From Actinernus sp. WN-2022 (lineage: Eukaryota; Cnidaria; Anthozoa; Actiniaria; Actinernidae): 64,000 nt of DNA. How positions within the stretch are numbered: the stretch's first letter is position 1; every line of letters starts with the position of its first letter. Under the pieces are notes generated by a model that was not told the DNA's origin, made no database searches, and was given only the letters and a program-made list of their open reading frames with translations. Location of the stretch: the NCBI GenBank assembly GCA_030867875.1, contig JAOWCC010001589.1, positions 73,679,537 through 73,743,536 of the forward strand, in the 5' to 3' direction. The position numbers and the translations under genes were made by a program. Below are positions 54,587 to 64,000 of this stretch, one piece after another.

Positions 54587-54987
54587 CCCGGGGGGGTGGG
54601 AGAGTACTTATATGAAAAATGAGTATATATGTGAGGCCAAGAGGCTCAAACCCTGATCCTGTTTGACACAAAATCCGAGCTCCAAAACCAAGATTGCCCC
54701 CATTTTGGGGGCAAAAACCCTGATTGCCTGGGCTTCTTTTATTTCATAGGCCCTGTGAAATAAATTGTTCGCCTGAAAAGGAATTAAAAACAAATTATAA
54801 ATTGATATTAAAATACTCCTAATGCACCAAAATTAAACTCAAATCCTGACCCTGATCTGCTCAAATCAGGTCAAAACCCTGACCCTACCTGCCCAAACTG
54901 AGCTCAAAACCCTGACCCACCCCCGCGGCACATACATAATACACGGTCACAAACAGGAGTAACCCCCCCCCCCCCCCCCCCTCCGGG
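54587..54987. mobile_element. G/C-capped MITE (family G-like), variant copy 3
   Basis: Starts CCCCGGGGGGGTGGGAG and ends CCCCCCCCTCCGGG. Flanked by ATTAAATC and ATTAAACC (7 of 8 identical). The interior differs from copies 1 and 2 and has repeats of AAAACCCTGACCC. Confidence 0.7.
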
Positions 54988-55163
54988 ATTAAACCTTAAG
55001 CCGACCGTACCATAAAACTTAACCTATAACCAGGTAAACGACGAAACAAGAAAAAACTTCTGTGCGCGTGCACGCGTGAGTAAAGTGAAGTGACATGCCT
55101 GTAACCGCATGCACTACACCATGAGAGCGTCGGTCCACCCTCGAATTGTGACAGACTTTCCAA

Positions 55164-56167
55164 GCTAGGGCACCCAACGAGTACTTTTTGAAATTCGTTT
55201 GAAACCAGTTGTGTGCAGCTTATCTAGCCCTTTTAAGGCGCCTACTATGTCTTTTGACGTATTCTAGAAAGCTATTAGCTGTTCGGATTTTCTAGGTGGA
55301 AATCGCGTCAACCAAAAATACTATGGCAAAATATTCCCGGCCTACGAATTTGCCCGAGGGGGGGGGGGGGGGAGGAGGGGGGGAACTCCCCATAAAAATA
55401 GACGGGGGTGCTCGACGTGAGAAATGAAATTCACCCCTAAAAGATAGCAATATGGGCGTGGCTCACAAAAAAATTACCCCTAAAAGATAGCACTCCAAAA
55501 GACAAATTTGTGCAACTAAAGGAAATAAGAGACAAAGCTCTGCCCCATAACCTCGTCTTTAATATTCGGATGGATCAAACTCTATATCGAAGCCGTAAAT
55601 ACCGATTCAACTTGTGGGGTCTCATGCTCGAGGATCCAGCGCTATTTTTTCTCGGCCACAAAAATATTGGGTCTCGGAGACCCCTAAAAGATAGCAGACC
55701 TTTGGAAGACCCCTAAGAGATAGCACTGCTAACGATTTTAACCCCTAAAAGATAGGTCGAGCACCCCCGTCTATTTTTATGGGGAATCCCCCCCCCCCCC
55801 CCCCCCGGGCGAATTTGTTAGTAGTCTAGAACAGAAACAAGAATTTTCTAGCCCAAGTAACTTCATGTTGCAAAGTTTTGTTGAGGTACGAATTTTTTAG
55901 GGATTCTTTTTTTCCTTTAGGCAATTCTTAGGGAATGAAAATGTGTTGTTCTGACTCTATTGATCAGACGAATTGGGACGTACGAATATTTTAGGGGAAA
56001 CTTTTAGTCTCCCCTTTCTTCTATAATTTTCTAGGGACTGAAAAAATATTTTTTTTGCCAGTATTTCATTAAAAAAAATTATAGGGACATTTTTTTCAAA
56101 TCCGAAAGTTTTAGGCTAACTTACTCTCCCGAACAGCTTTTTAACCGAAACTTCGTTGGGTGCCCTT
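55164..56167. mobile_element. TIR element AGGGCACCCAACGA, host of G/C-capped MITE copy 2
   Basis: AGGGCACCCAACGAGTA at the left and its complement CTTCGTTGGGTGCCCT at the right. Without the nested MITE it would be about 550 bp. Subterminal TTTTAGGGA motifs recur on the right side. Confidence 0.65.
55350..55808. mobile_element. G/C-capped MITE (family G), copy 2, complete
   Basis: Caps CCCGAGGGGGGG and CCCCCCCGGG, flanked by an exact 8-bp duplication CGAATTTG at 55342-55349 and right after the cap at about 55808. The TIR next to the caps is ACTCCCCATAAAAATAGACG continuing into GGGGTGCTCGAC. Five units of CCCCTAAAAGATAGC are symmetrically placed. A 68-codon frame across the centre is shared with copy 1 but has no ATG start. 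Confidence 0.9.
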
Positions 56168-56759
56168 GACTTTCAGCTCTGTAGCCGTCACGTGGCCAAG
56201 GGTTTGGTTATCTGTTGAACAACTCCTGTCCTTAAAGCTTAGAAATTAACTCTAATTAACGTCTGATCTGTCCCATGCGGCATTTTGGGCTGTTCACGAC
56301 AGCTAATACCATTCTGAAAGAGTCCACAAGAAGTGGTAAAACGTTAAGAATATGTTATGCATCAGTTGTATACAGCGTACGTTTTACATGTCATTTCCGC
56401 AACTGACGGGTCGTAGATGTGCATGACTCTCTACGATTCGTTTTTTTCCTGAATCAGGTAGCGCGCTATATCAAAAACACACCACTGATCTTAAGGGAAG
56501 TTTAATCCTGATACACCTCTCCTGAGCGTGCCGTGTAGGCAGGTGTTAGCCTCAGCCCCAGCTAACAACATGATCATGCAGCAGTTATCAATGGGGCACT
56601 GTTAAACCACAAACTTAACAGTGTTATTTGAAATAACACTGAGATAGAAGAGAAATACCATGTGAATGTCCTGATATGCTTTTCAAACATTTTCGATAGA
56701 GACGGTAAAGATTATTAAAGTGAATTACAAAGGCCATTTATTCTAGAAACTTGATTTCG

Positions 56760-56935
56760 GCCAGTGAACCGATTTCAAGTTGCTCTAAATTTATCTTAAA
56801 AGTAGTATTTTTCATCCATTCGAATCCGGTTATGCCACCCTTATCAAAATCATCTCATTTTTTCTATACCTGGAAAGCATACTCTGCTAATCTGAGTAGT
56901 TATTTTTGTATTTCGTCACGAGAAAGTCATGCCTT
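56760..56935 (+). repeat. Dispersed repeat, partner of 52240-52412
   Basis: Plus strand GTGAACCGATTTCAAGTTGC to ATCTGAGTAGTTATTTTTGT; inverted relative to the first copy. Function unknown. Confidence 0.65.
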
Positions 56936-56944
56936 TAAAGGACA

Positions 56945-57270
56945 AGCTCCGTGAATTATTAATAATAAATGATAATAATATAGTTATTTATATAGCGCTG
57001 TTTCCAACAACAACAACAACAATTTATTGTACCCTTTGAATAATACAACAGTTATGTGTTTAAAAGTTAAAATAAATATAATTAGGGTACTGGCTTCCAG
57101 AAATAACCTTAAGGGGCTAAAAATGCCAGGAAGCCAAAAACTGTGTCCAAAAGCGCTTTACAATATTACAATGACTATAATAGCTCAATCAGCTATGAAT
57201 GTTACGTGTAATGACTAGACTAGCTAACTAAACTAACTAGCTAAGCTAACTAAACTAACTATAGGATAAA
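56945..57270. repeat. Retroposon 3' ends and CTAA-type simple repeat
   Basis: ATAATATAGTTATTTATATAGCGC and AACAACAAC repeats at 56970-57022 look like back-to-back retroposon tails. A CTAACTAAACTAACTAGCTAAG degenerate tandem lies at 57224-57262. Confidence 0.45.
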
Positions 57271-57885
57271 TAATAAGTAAATAGCATTCAGCATTCATAG
57301 ATGTAACTTAAGTTGCTGAATAACTCTATTAATTATGAATGTCAAGACTGAACTAACGTGATTATAAATAATAATGGATAGCTTAATAAAAATATATAAG
57401 AACATATAAGAATAGTTTCAAATTTAAAATAACCAATGCTATTAGAATCAGTAAAAAGTTCTTACTACAACCTTGGCTAGTATTAAGCTTACATAATTCA
57501 TTGAAGCGTTTATTTGATATTGTATTCGCTGAAAGGTGGTCTAAGGGCATATTAGCTTCCGCATTCTTAAACGTTCCACACTCCTTTGATATTTATGCAT
57601 GAGCAACGAAAATTGTATGTGATAAAAACAGCTGTATCATTTTTGTTTACTTCCGCCAGAAATTGATTTCCGATTTCCTTAAAATACATTTTGAGAAAAC
57701 TCAATCCCAAAAAGAAGGAAAAAATGTAAAGTGAGTTAACGTCTGAAAAATAGATGAACTTTTTAACAAAATGTAAAGCACTAGGTAATAGTAATACATC
57801 TATCGTTACAGTAGTGCATAGTGAGACAAACGTAGATATATAATATGTCCCGTCGTTCCGACCGCTTACTGCTGGTATTCATCAG

Positions 57886-58215
57886 GTGATGGAGCACTCC
57901 ATGGGATGGAAATTTCTTGGAACTGATTATAGTTTTGGCAAACAAAATGTCATTTTCACGATATGCATCAATACTCATACTCGTTTAAGATTGGATACCA
58001 ACGCTCTCAATTATTATTTATTTATTAAGATAAATTGCACTCAATCTCCCACTTGTGAATGTGGATTCCGAAATGAAACAATAGATCATTATTTCTTAAA
58101 TTGCCCAATTTACAATGCTTTTCGAACAAAGCTCCTCATCTCAAGTGCAGCCATTTTTGGTAACAGCACTGAACGTTTCCGTGTTCAAGTACGCTCCATG
58201 GATCGTCCGATCTAG
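57886..58215 (+). mobile_element. LINE ORF2 C-terminal tail with zinc knuckle
   Basis: NTHTRLRLDTNALNYYLF, CTQSPTCECGFRNETIDHYF and LNCPIYNAFRTKLL give a Cys/His knuckle related to that at 3436-3825. The rest of the element is missing. Confidence 0.7.
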
Positions 58216-59183
58216 AATTTCAGGATAATGCCCGACTGTTTATTGAAATTCAATTTTTTTTTATAGAGGAAGATTCAGTCCTAAACTATAATCATGTATC
58301 TAACACAGCAAACTTCCATTCCATGGAAGAAGGTTCAGTTTTGCCAGTGAATCCGTCGAGTTATTCAGTAGACTTTTTGCAAATTTCCAGATTTTGCAGT
58401 GAAACAAATGTACGGAAGTATGGAAAGTGCTTCTAAAAAAAACACAGATAAAAGTGCTGGCAATGCTGATTTGAGAACAAAAAATGCTCGTTTTGCAGAA
58501 TTACGCCCCAAAAATGTGCCAGCATAATCTACACTGGGACTGCTAGTGCGGCGGCAAAGATTTTGCACACCGATCTTGAGGGTAAGCCCTATATCATACC
58601 GTCTCAGAATTCGAAGGACAGCCGAGAAATATACTGCGCCAGTAATTACGGGGAACATACTAGAGCTCAATATGCGGTCTTTTAATAACAACGGAAACTC
58701 GAGCGGGAGAGACTCGTGTTTACAATTCCAAGATGGAGGACGCTCAGGGATCCTTGAGAACGCATGCTCAATGGAAAGCGACCGCGTACAACTAGACTAC
58801 TGGCGTGACCACTTTACTTTCCTGTCTCCTTTATCTAAGTAAATAACATTAACGGAATAACGACTATTCCAGTGTAACATAACAGTTAATGTTTCAGTAG
58901 CATAACATAATTGTATGGCTGGGGGGCAATCCCCTAGTTAGCATACTCGCTACATTCAACATACCTATAACGTTATTATCTAGAATGTATATAAACGTGT
59001 TTATGAGTCATAGTCAGGGTATCATGTTGTTTCTAGGCCGCTATTAAGGCTTTAGTTCAGAAATCAGTGTAGTAGTCGTTTAAGTACTAGTGTTTTGTGG
59101 CGCGACACTTTGTTTTGTCGAACGTCTGAGCTGAGTACTGCTGCCAGTTGTTACAAGTGCGAAGAGAGTACGCTGTTCTTTGA
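58216..59183. other. Non-coding, possible solo-LTR-like promoter region
   Basis: From 58877 (TGTAACATAACAG) a TATA-like GTATATAAACG sits at 58987. The segment could be an old LTR, but no TSD or partner LTR was found. The frame at 58546-58842 is not recognised. Confidence 0.25.
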
Positions 59184-60115
59184 CTAACAAATCTTGGACA
59201 CAAAAGAAAGAAGGTAAGAGGGCACTAAATTATTAATAATCTTGAATATCATAATTAATTTATGAACGGAACGTATATGTTCCAATAAATACCAAGCTAT
59301 GTCCTGAAGTAAACTCGTCATATGCGTCCCCTTTATTGCACCAGTCTTCATATATTGGACGCTTTCCAGCAATTCCTTTTCACCTATCAAACATCCATCC
59401 CAGACAACATCAGCATATTCCATGGTAGATGGAACCAAAGTTTTATAAAGAATTTCAGTCAAGAGTAGATCTATTCAGTTGAAACTTTTTAGCATGTTTA
59501 ACTTTTAATTTTCGAAGCTTTTTGATGAACCTCTAAAATGGGGGGGCGCCAAGACATATGGCTTGATAGAATATATAACACCAAAACGCTTATGAGTCAG
59601 AGAGCTCACTACATCAATTGGGCATTGACCAAGATTCAGACAAGGATGTACAGGTTTAACGTGTTGAGAAGAGAAAATCATCGATTTCGTTTTGAACGCA
59701 TTCAATTGCAAAGTGACTAACCATCTATCAGACCAAGAAGAAATAACTTGCAAGTCAGAATTCAATTTTTGAGCCGAAATGACGGGTGAAACAACTTCTT
59801 CCAGTAATAAAGTATCATCAGCAAATAAAAACAGTCAGAGGCGATATCATTTGCAATATCATTGACGTAAACAAGAAAAAGTAGAGGACCGAGTACAGAG
59901 CCACCAGGTTCAATTTCTTTCCACTCGGAATTATGGCCATCTACAACAACCCTTTGGGAGCGATTGGATGAATAGCTTACAAACCAATTGTACAAATTAC
60001 CTTTTACGCCCAATTGTCTTAATTTAGCAAGCAGACCCTCGTGCCATACTTTATCAAAAGCTTTAGATATATCTAAAAAAACTGCTTTAACTGCTCTAGC
60101 AGGAACTTCTGACGT
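59184..60115 (-). mobile_element. LINE reverse transcriptase fragment, frameshifted
   Basis: Minus-strand RT: KAVFLDISKAFDKVWHEGLL (motif A), GSVLGPLLFLVYVNDI (motif B), and in a shifted frame LFADDTLLLEEV (FADD catalytic box, near 59815). Then SSWSDRW and KSMIFSSQ, and further LVPSTMEYADVVWDGCL and HKLIMIFKIINNLVP. At least three frame changes. It is 5'-truncated near 60115. Confidence 0.9.
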
Positions 60116-60582
60116 GGGCGGTGCGGATATCTCTTGTGGGATAGAGGGGTGTGGTGGAGGCGAAGGCGTTGAACGGGCGTGGTCCTGCAGTAGGCAGCTT
60201 ATCATCGGAACAGTCGCCCGTGTCAGGTCTGTTTTAATTTATTTTCAATTCCTCCTGTTAGAATTCTTATTGTATGGCTTTGTACATTCTGTAAAGTTGT
60301 TGTTGTTGAATATCGGAGAAACTTAAATGAGACTAGCCACAGAGAGTCCACCCCCGTTCTGTTTCTGAGGACAATATGAACGAATGCGCTCCGCGTCTCT
60401 CCCCGCGTAACAATTCGTACCAAACCTCCGCGCTCGCTCGCGTAGCCTTAGACTTTCTTTGACCCAGTAATCGCTTACCAAGTGACTCAGCGAGTTCGAC
60501 TTGGAGCAAGTCTAGCGTAGCCTGTGTACAGCCGTCCGTCTCCCCTCAAAACTCGGGAAGGGACGTCTGTGCTACACTGTCG

Positions 60583-61290
60583 TTAATCGTGTTCCGGCAT
60601 AATTTTGCATAAACTACATATCGATTTCCATTGGCCGAGAAACACTAGACGGTACACATTGTAGATTTCAGATTGTTCATTTCCTATTGTTAACGGCAAT
60701 GCAAGAGACAAAGAGGGACGGACGCGCTGGGAAGCGGGGAAAATATAATAAATTCCCTTCTTCGATAGCCTATACACAGACCTCCGCAATCCCTCAAAGG
60801 AAGGGATTTGGAGATCTTTCTTTCCTCGAGGAAGTGGAAGATTGGATGACTTCGTGAGTTTGAGGACCACGTGAACTCGAGGTTTGAGAAATCGCGCTCT
60901 ATTGATATTGCTTATGGTTGATCGTCTCCCACAGCCATTCGCTTCTTGAACATGAACTTTCTTTTCGTTTTGAAGAACTAGACGATATCTGAAGAAGAAT
61001 TTCGTTTGTTCCCTGCAAATTCTTTCAAACTTCCTAGGCACTTTCTGCATATATGCTGAGGCCGACTTTTCACTACCCTGCATAGATACCAGAGGCTCGA
61101 AATCGTCGGGGCGAGCGAAGCGAGACCAGCTGAAATCAAGATTTCAAAAAATTCCTTCGGGGAATCAAAACTCTTTCGATCGCGGCACATTACAGTATAT
61201 TCGTACCTGAGCCCCTCTGGAACCAGGGTAACTTTTCACTTGAAATTCGAGAGAAATAATCTCGGATTTTCCCACGGAGCCAGAACTAAG
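60583..61290 (-). pseudogene. Unidentified ORF with HICRKC motif inside a TIR element
   Basis: Frames on the minus strand read GSVGKSEIISLEFQ, then across a MITE VKSRPQHICRKCLGSLKEF and AGNKRNSSSDIV, then shifted QEANGCGRRS and later fragments. A CxxC pair suggests a zinc-binding head of a transposon or host protein, but I cannot name the family. The MITE and several frame changes break it. Confidence 0.4.
61074..61230. mobile_element. 157-bp MITE, TIR TACCCTG, 9-bp TSD (family M9a, copy 2)
   Basis: Starts TACCCTGCATAGATACCAGA and ends CCTCTGGAACCAGGGTA. Flanked by ACTTTTCAC at 61065-61073 and 61231-61239. Its right end matches the left end of the 443-bp copy at 5098-5540 in reverse complement. 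The interior contains GGCGAGCGAAGCGAG. Confidence 0.9.
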
Positions 61291-61481
61291 GTCAACATAA
61301 CCGCTATGAGGCACCAGCCAATCAGCGACTGGTTACAACATTCCTGTAACTATCCACGTGACCTAGAGCACGATTAACTCATCCGTAGTACGGAGGTCTG
61401 TGTACAGGCTATCGCTCGCGCCGCGCGTTCGTTTATATTTTCCTCAGAAACAGAACGGAAGTGGGCTCCCTGTGGACTACC

Positions 61482-62431
61482 CTGCATCGCTCAAACTGCG
61501 CGCGTCACTGACATGATCAATCTCACAATGATCGTACGTACCAATTTTACAAAGTATTCCAAAGAACACGGCAATATAGTCAGAAGATCTCGTCCAATCA
61601 GAACCGCGCTTAAACTACTTTCGTGGGACCGGTGAAAAACAATGGTAGCCATGTTTCTTATAAACACAAAATTAGTTCTCTGATTAGAACAAAGACTTTC
61701 ATGTTAATTTTGACCAATCAGAGTTGCTAGGACAATTAGGTATCGCTTAGGTAAGCGAGGTGTTATGTACGGCAGTTAAGTACGGCAGAGGTGTTATGTA
61801 ACGCTTAGCTATTGATTCAGCGAGAATCGTTTACTAAAAATAGATTATACCGTAGACCTGCACTCGATCGCTTCTTTCTTAGAGGGCTCTGAGCTAGCAA
61901 GGCTAGAAGAGGTTCGTCTTCAGTTAATTCGATTTTTTTTTTTCACGACCAACATTATTGCTGTTCCTAAATGCTGTCTCGTTGTCATGGTAATGAATCC
62001 CTTTCTGGATTTTGCGTTCCTTTGAAAACCGTAAATCCGAAAAATCCTTGATTATAAATCCGTTTTCGCATTTGACCAAAGGAACGCACCCCAAGGCTAT
62101 GTGATATACAAATGACAAACATGCATCTTAAAATCACTAGGCATATTTTGGCATTATTTTCAGTTACGGATAATTGCATTATATAACAGCAGAAGTCCAT
62201 AACCAGAAATCCGGATTTGCATCCTTCCTCAGGTTGGATTGGAAATCCTTTTTTGGATTTGTCCAAAGGAACGGAACATCCATTTTAGGATTAGATTCGA
62301 CCAAAGGAACGCACCCTAAGCTAAGAGAAAAGAAATACCTGTGGATTTTCAAAAGATGTTTCTCATCTCTGTTGCACTAGTACGGACAACTGAATTTATG
62401 AGAACTTTACTGTTTGGAGACTCCAGCTTGT
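61482..62431. other. Repeat-like stretch with CCAAAGGAACGCACC motifs
   Basis: GCGTTCCTTTG at 62014 pairs with CCAAAGGAACGC at 62077; the motif recurs at 62309. AAATCC words are frequent between. A MITE is likely but its ends were not resolved. No gene seen. Confidence 0.4.
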
Positions 62432-62440
62432 CACTTTTAC

Positions 62441-62663
62441 AAGCCTGCTTGCAGGCGGTAGAGGGTGTTCTTTTCGCGCAGAAAACAGCGGGATCATCAA
62501 AGCGGCTGCCATATTGGCCGAGCGTATTATATAAATTGAGACCTGGGATCGAATGACAAATTCGATCCCAGGTCTCAATCACGCTCGGACAATATGGCGG
62601 CCGTTTCGATGACCCGCCGATTTCTGCGCGAAAAAACACCCCGTACCGCCTGCAAGCAGGCTA
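62441..62663. mobile_element. 223-bp MITE, TIR AGCCTGCTTGCAGGCGGTA, 9-bp TSD
   Basis: AGCCTGCTTGCAGGCGGTA is inverted at the right end (TACCGCCTGCAAGCAGGCT). Flanked by CACTTTTAC at 62432-62440 and 62664-62672. The arms pair over almost the whole length around GAGACCTGGGATCGAATG, and each TIR itself contains the hairpin GCCTGCTTGCAGGC. Confidence 0.9.
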
Positions 62664-62782
62664 CACTTTTACAAAATGAACGTGTTTTGAGAGAAAATAT
62701 ATAAGCAAATACCGTGAACAAAAATCCTGCAAAAATACGTTGGATCCGAAGTGAGGACCTATACAGCCAAAAGATAAACGAT

Positions 62783-63210
62783 TAAGAATGAACAGTCCGA
62801 AGACTATACAGCAAAGCTGGTATACAACGTAAAATTCTAACACAAAGCACTACGGTAAGCTAGGCCTGACACGAAAAATGCTCGGACTAGATTGCAGCCA
62901 TAGACAGCTGTTTCGTTCTTATTAGAACTCGTCCGAGTATGGCATAGCAAACAGTACGCGGGCTTCGGTACCACTGCACTACCGACCCGGACTGCGCTAA
63001 GACCCGGACTGCGCTAAGAAGCATCTAGTTACGAGCTCACAGAAAAGCTTGGTTATCGGGTCACACGTCATTACGTGTGGCGAAAAGCCAAAAACCAAGC
63101 AAATCTGAACTCAGTAAACGTGTCAGTGCCCGTAGTGCTTTGTGTTAGAATTTTACGTTGTATATCAGCTTTTCGGCTGTATAGTCTTCGGACTTTTCAT
63201 TCTTAATTGT
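62783..63210. mobile_element. Inverted-repeat element with ~90-bp arms
   Basis: TTAAGAATGAACAGTCCGAA at 62783 pairs with TTCGGACTTTTCATTCTTAA at 63187; pairing continues through ACAACGTAAAATTCTAACAC and AAAGCACTACGG. A 17-bp tandem duplication ACCCGGACTGCGCTAAG lies at 62985-63019 in the centre. Confidence 0.8.
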
Positions 63211-64000
63211 GTTTTCAAGGTTGTATAAAGTTTTATAATGGAGACAAATCGTTCACTTAATTTGTCCTTATAACTGTATTATTAAATACTTATTAAAATA
63301 TGATTTACTGTTGTTTTGTACAACCTAACCTGCGTAATGACCTTCTTGTCTTTTTGTTTTCCCAGCGAATTTTGATCATTTGAGTTCAACGCGAAGCGCG
63401 GTTGTTACCGGATTACCGACCACCGACCTTGCTTTCGTGTTTCAGTCCCAATCCCAGCGCTCAACATATAGCTGCCGGGACAAACTGAGACCGCAGGTAA
63501 AAAAAAATCCGTTTAAAAAAATTGGTGGGTCGGTAACGTAAGCAGAATGTAATGACAAGGTATCAGTTTGACTAGGTTTTTCATCGAGCACACGTCTTCG
63601 TAGGTTTTGTTTTCAATGTCTTTTTCTCGGAATATAAACATTTCATTTGCAAACTTTGAAAACACGCGTGAAATTTATCATTAATTTTACTCGGCCCCGT
63701 GCGATTACCTATACTAATTGATCGAGCAAAGCCAAAGAATGTATATGTTTAAATAAAAAAATGCAGGAGACTTCTGCAGTGTTCAGCTGACAGCCACGCC
63801 CATACCCTGACTCGTCCCCAGGCGTCTGACAATCACGGAGCGAAGCGAAGGGCCTGGAACGAGCGCGAGGGATCGCTGTCTTTGCGCTCGCGAACGCTAA
63901 TAAGACCATAGGCTCAAACGTTCGTTATGCCGTACATAACATTTCGTGTGTAATAATCTACAAAACTTGAAGGATTAAAATAAATTCTGGAATGATGTTT
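63211..64000. other. Right-edge stretch, no gene recognised
   Basis: TTACCGGATTACCGACCACC near 63408 and GGTGGGTCGGTAACG near 63523 form a weak inverted pair. CG-rich GGAACGAGCGCGAGGGATCG at 63856 is repeat-like. No gene is supported. Confidence 0.4.

Larger units (their letters stand above)
60332..61481. mobile_element. 1.15-kb inverted-repeat element with degenerate ORF
   Basis: Left arm TAGCCACAGAGAGTCCACCC, CGTTCTGTTTCTGAGGA pairs with right arm TCCTCAGAAACAGAACGG ... CCCTGTGGACTA. Inner pairs CGCTCGCGTAG and GCCTGTGTACAG extend it. It encloses the frame at 60583-61290 and a nested MITE. Confidence 0.7.

Noticed and set aside
58877..59183. Solo LTR
   Set aside because: A TATA-like box and a TG start are present, but there is no target duplication, no CA end that I can fix and no second LTR.

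Overview
This window looks like nuclear DNA from an animal, most likely an anthozoan cnidarian (stony coral or sea anemone). The genes are split by introns with GT/AG boundaries. The host proteins are metazoan (cytosolic-type tryptophanyl-tRNA synthetase and an IkB-like ankyrin protein). Most of the rest is transposon debris typical of cnidarian genomes: BEL/Pao, DIRS/Ngaro, CR1/L2-like LINEs, tRNA-derived SINEs and many short inverted-repeat elements (MITEs). The species cannot be named from the sequence alone.

Two complete host genes are present, both on the minus strand. WARS1 (cytoplasmic TrpRS) runs from an ATG at 31354 to a stop at 11101 in nine coding exons that join in frame to 411 codons; every junction was checked for phase. 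Its introns hold the large insertions: an 11-bp minisatellite of about 2 kb with higher-order structure (16087-18050), a DIRS-order Ngaro-like retroelement with split direct repeats (24670-29507), a SINE and many MITEs. A second copy of WARS1 exons 1 and 2, still open and with conserved splice sites, lies at 4255-4973; the rest of that paralog, if it exists, would be off the left edge.

The second gene (45074-48372) encodes an IkB/cactus-like inhibitor with a DSG phosphodegron and six ankyrin repeats over six exons, 396 codons. Three kappaB-type motifs lie 170-340 bp upstream of its ATG, as expected for NF-kB feedback.

Layout: 1-1885 BEL/Pao pol fragment; 3176-4000 LINE tail; 4255-4973 WARS1 paralog exons; 5098-10741 MITEs, LINE pieces and long palindromes; 11101-31354 WARS1; 31520-32425 foldback cluster; 32720-35876 three-level nest (TTAA MITE, then G/C-capped MITE, then a LINE that keeps ORF1 and endonuclease but has lost its reverse transcriptase); 36487-43965 MITEs; 45074-48718 IkB gene and promoter; 49571-64000 SINE, MITEs, LINE RT remnants and foldback elements.

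No rRNA, functional tRNA, CRISPR or prokaryotic feature was seen. Several MITE families are defined here by intact target-site duplications (4, 6, 7, 8 and 9 bp), which are the best starting point for new family descriptions.
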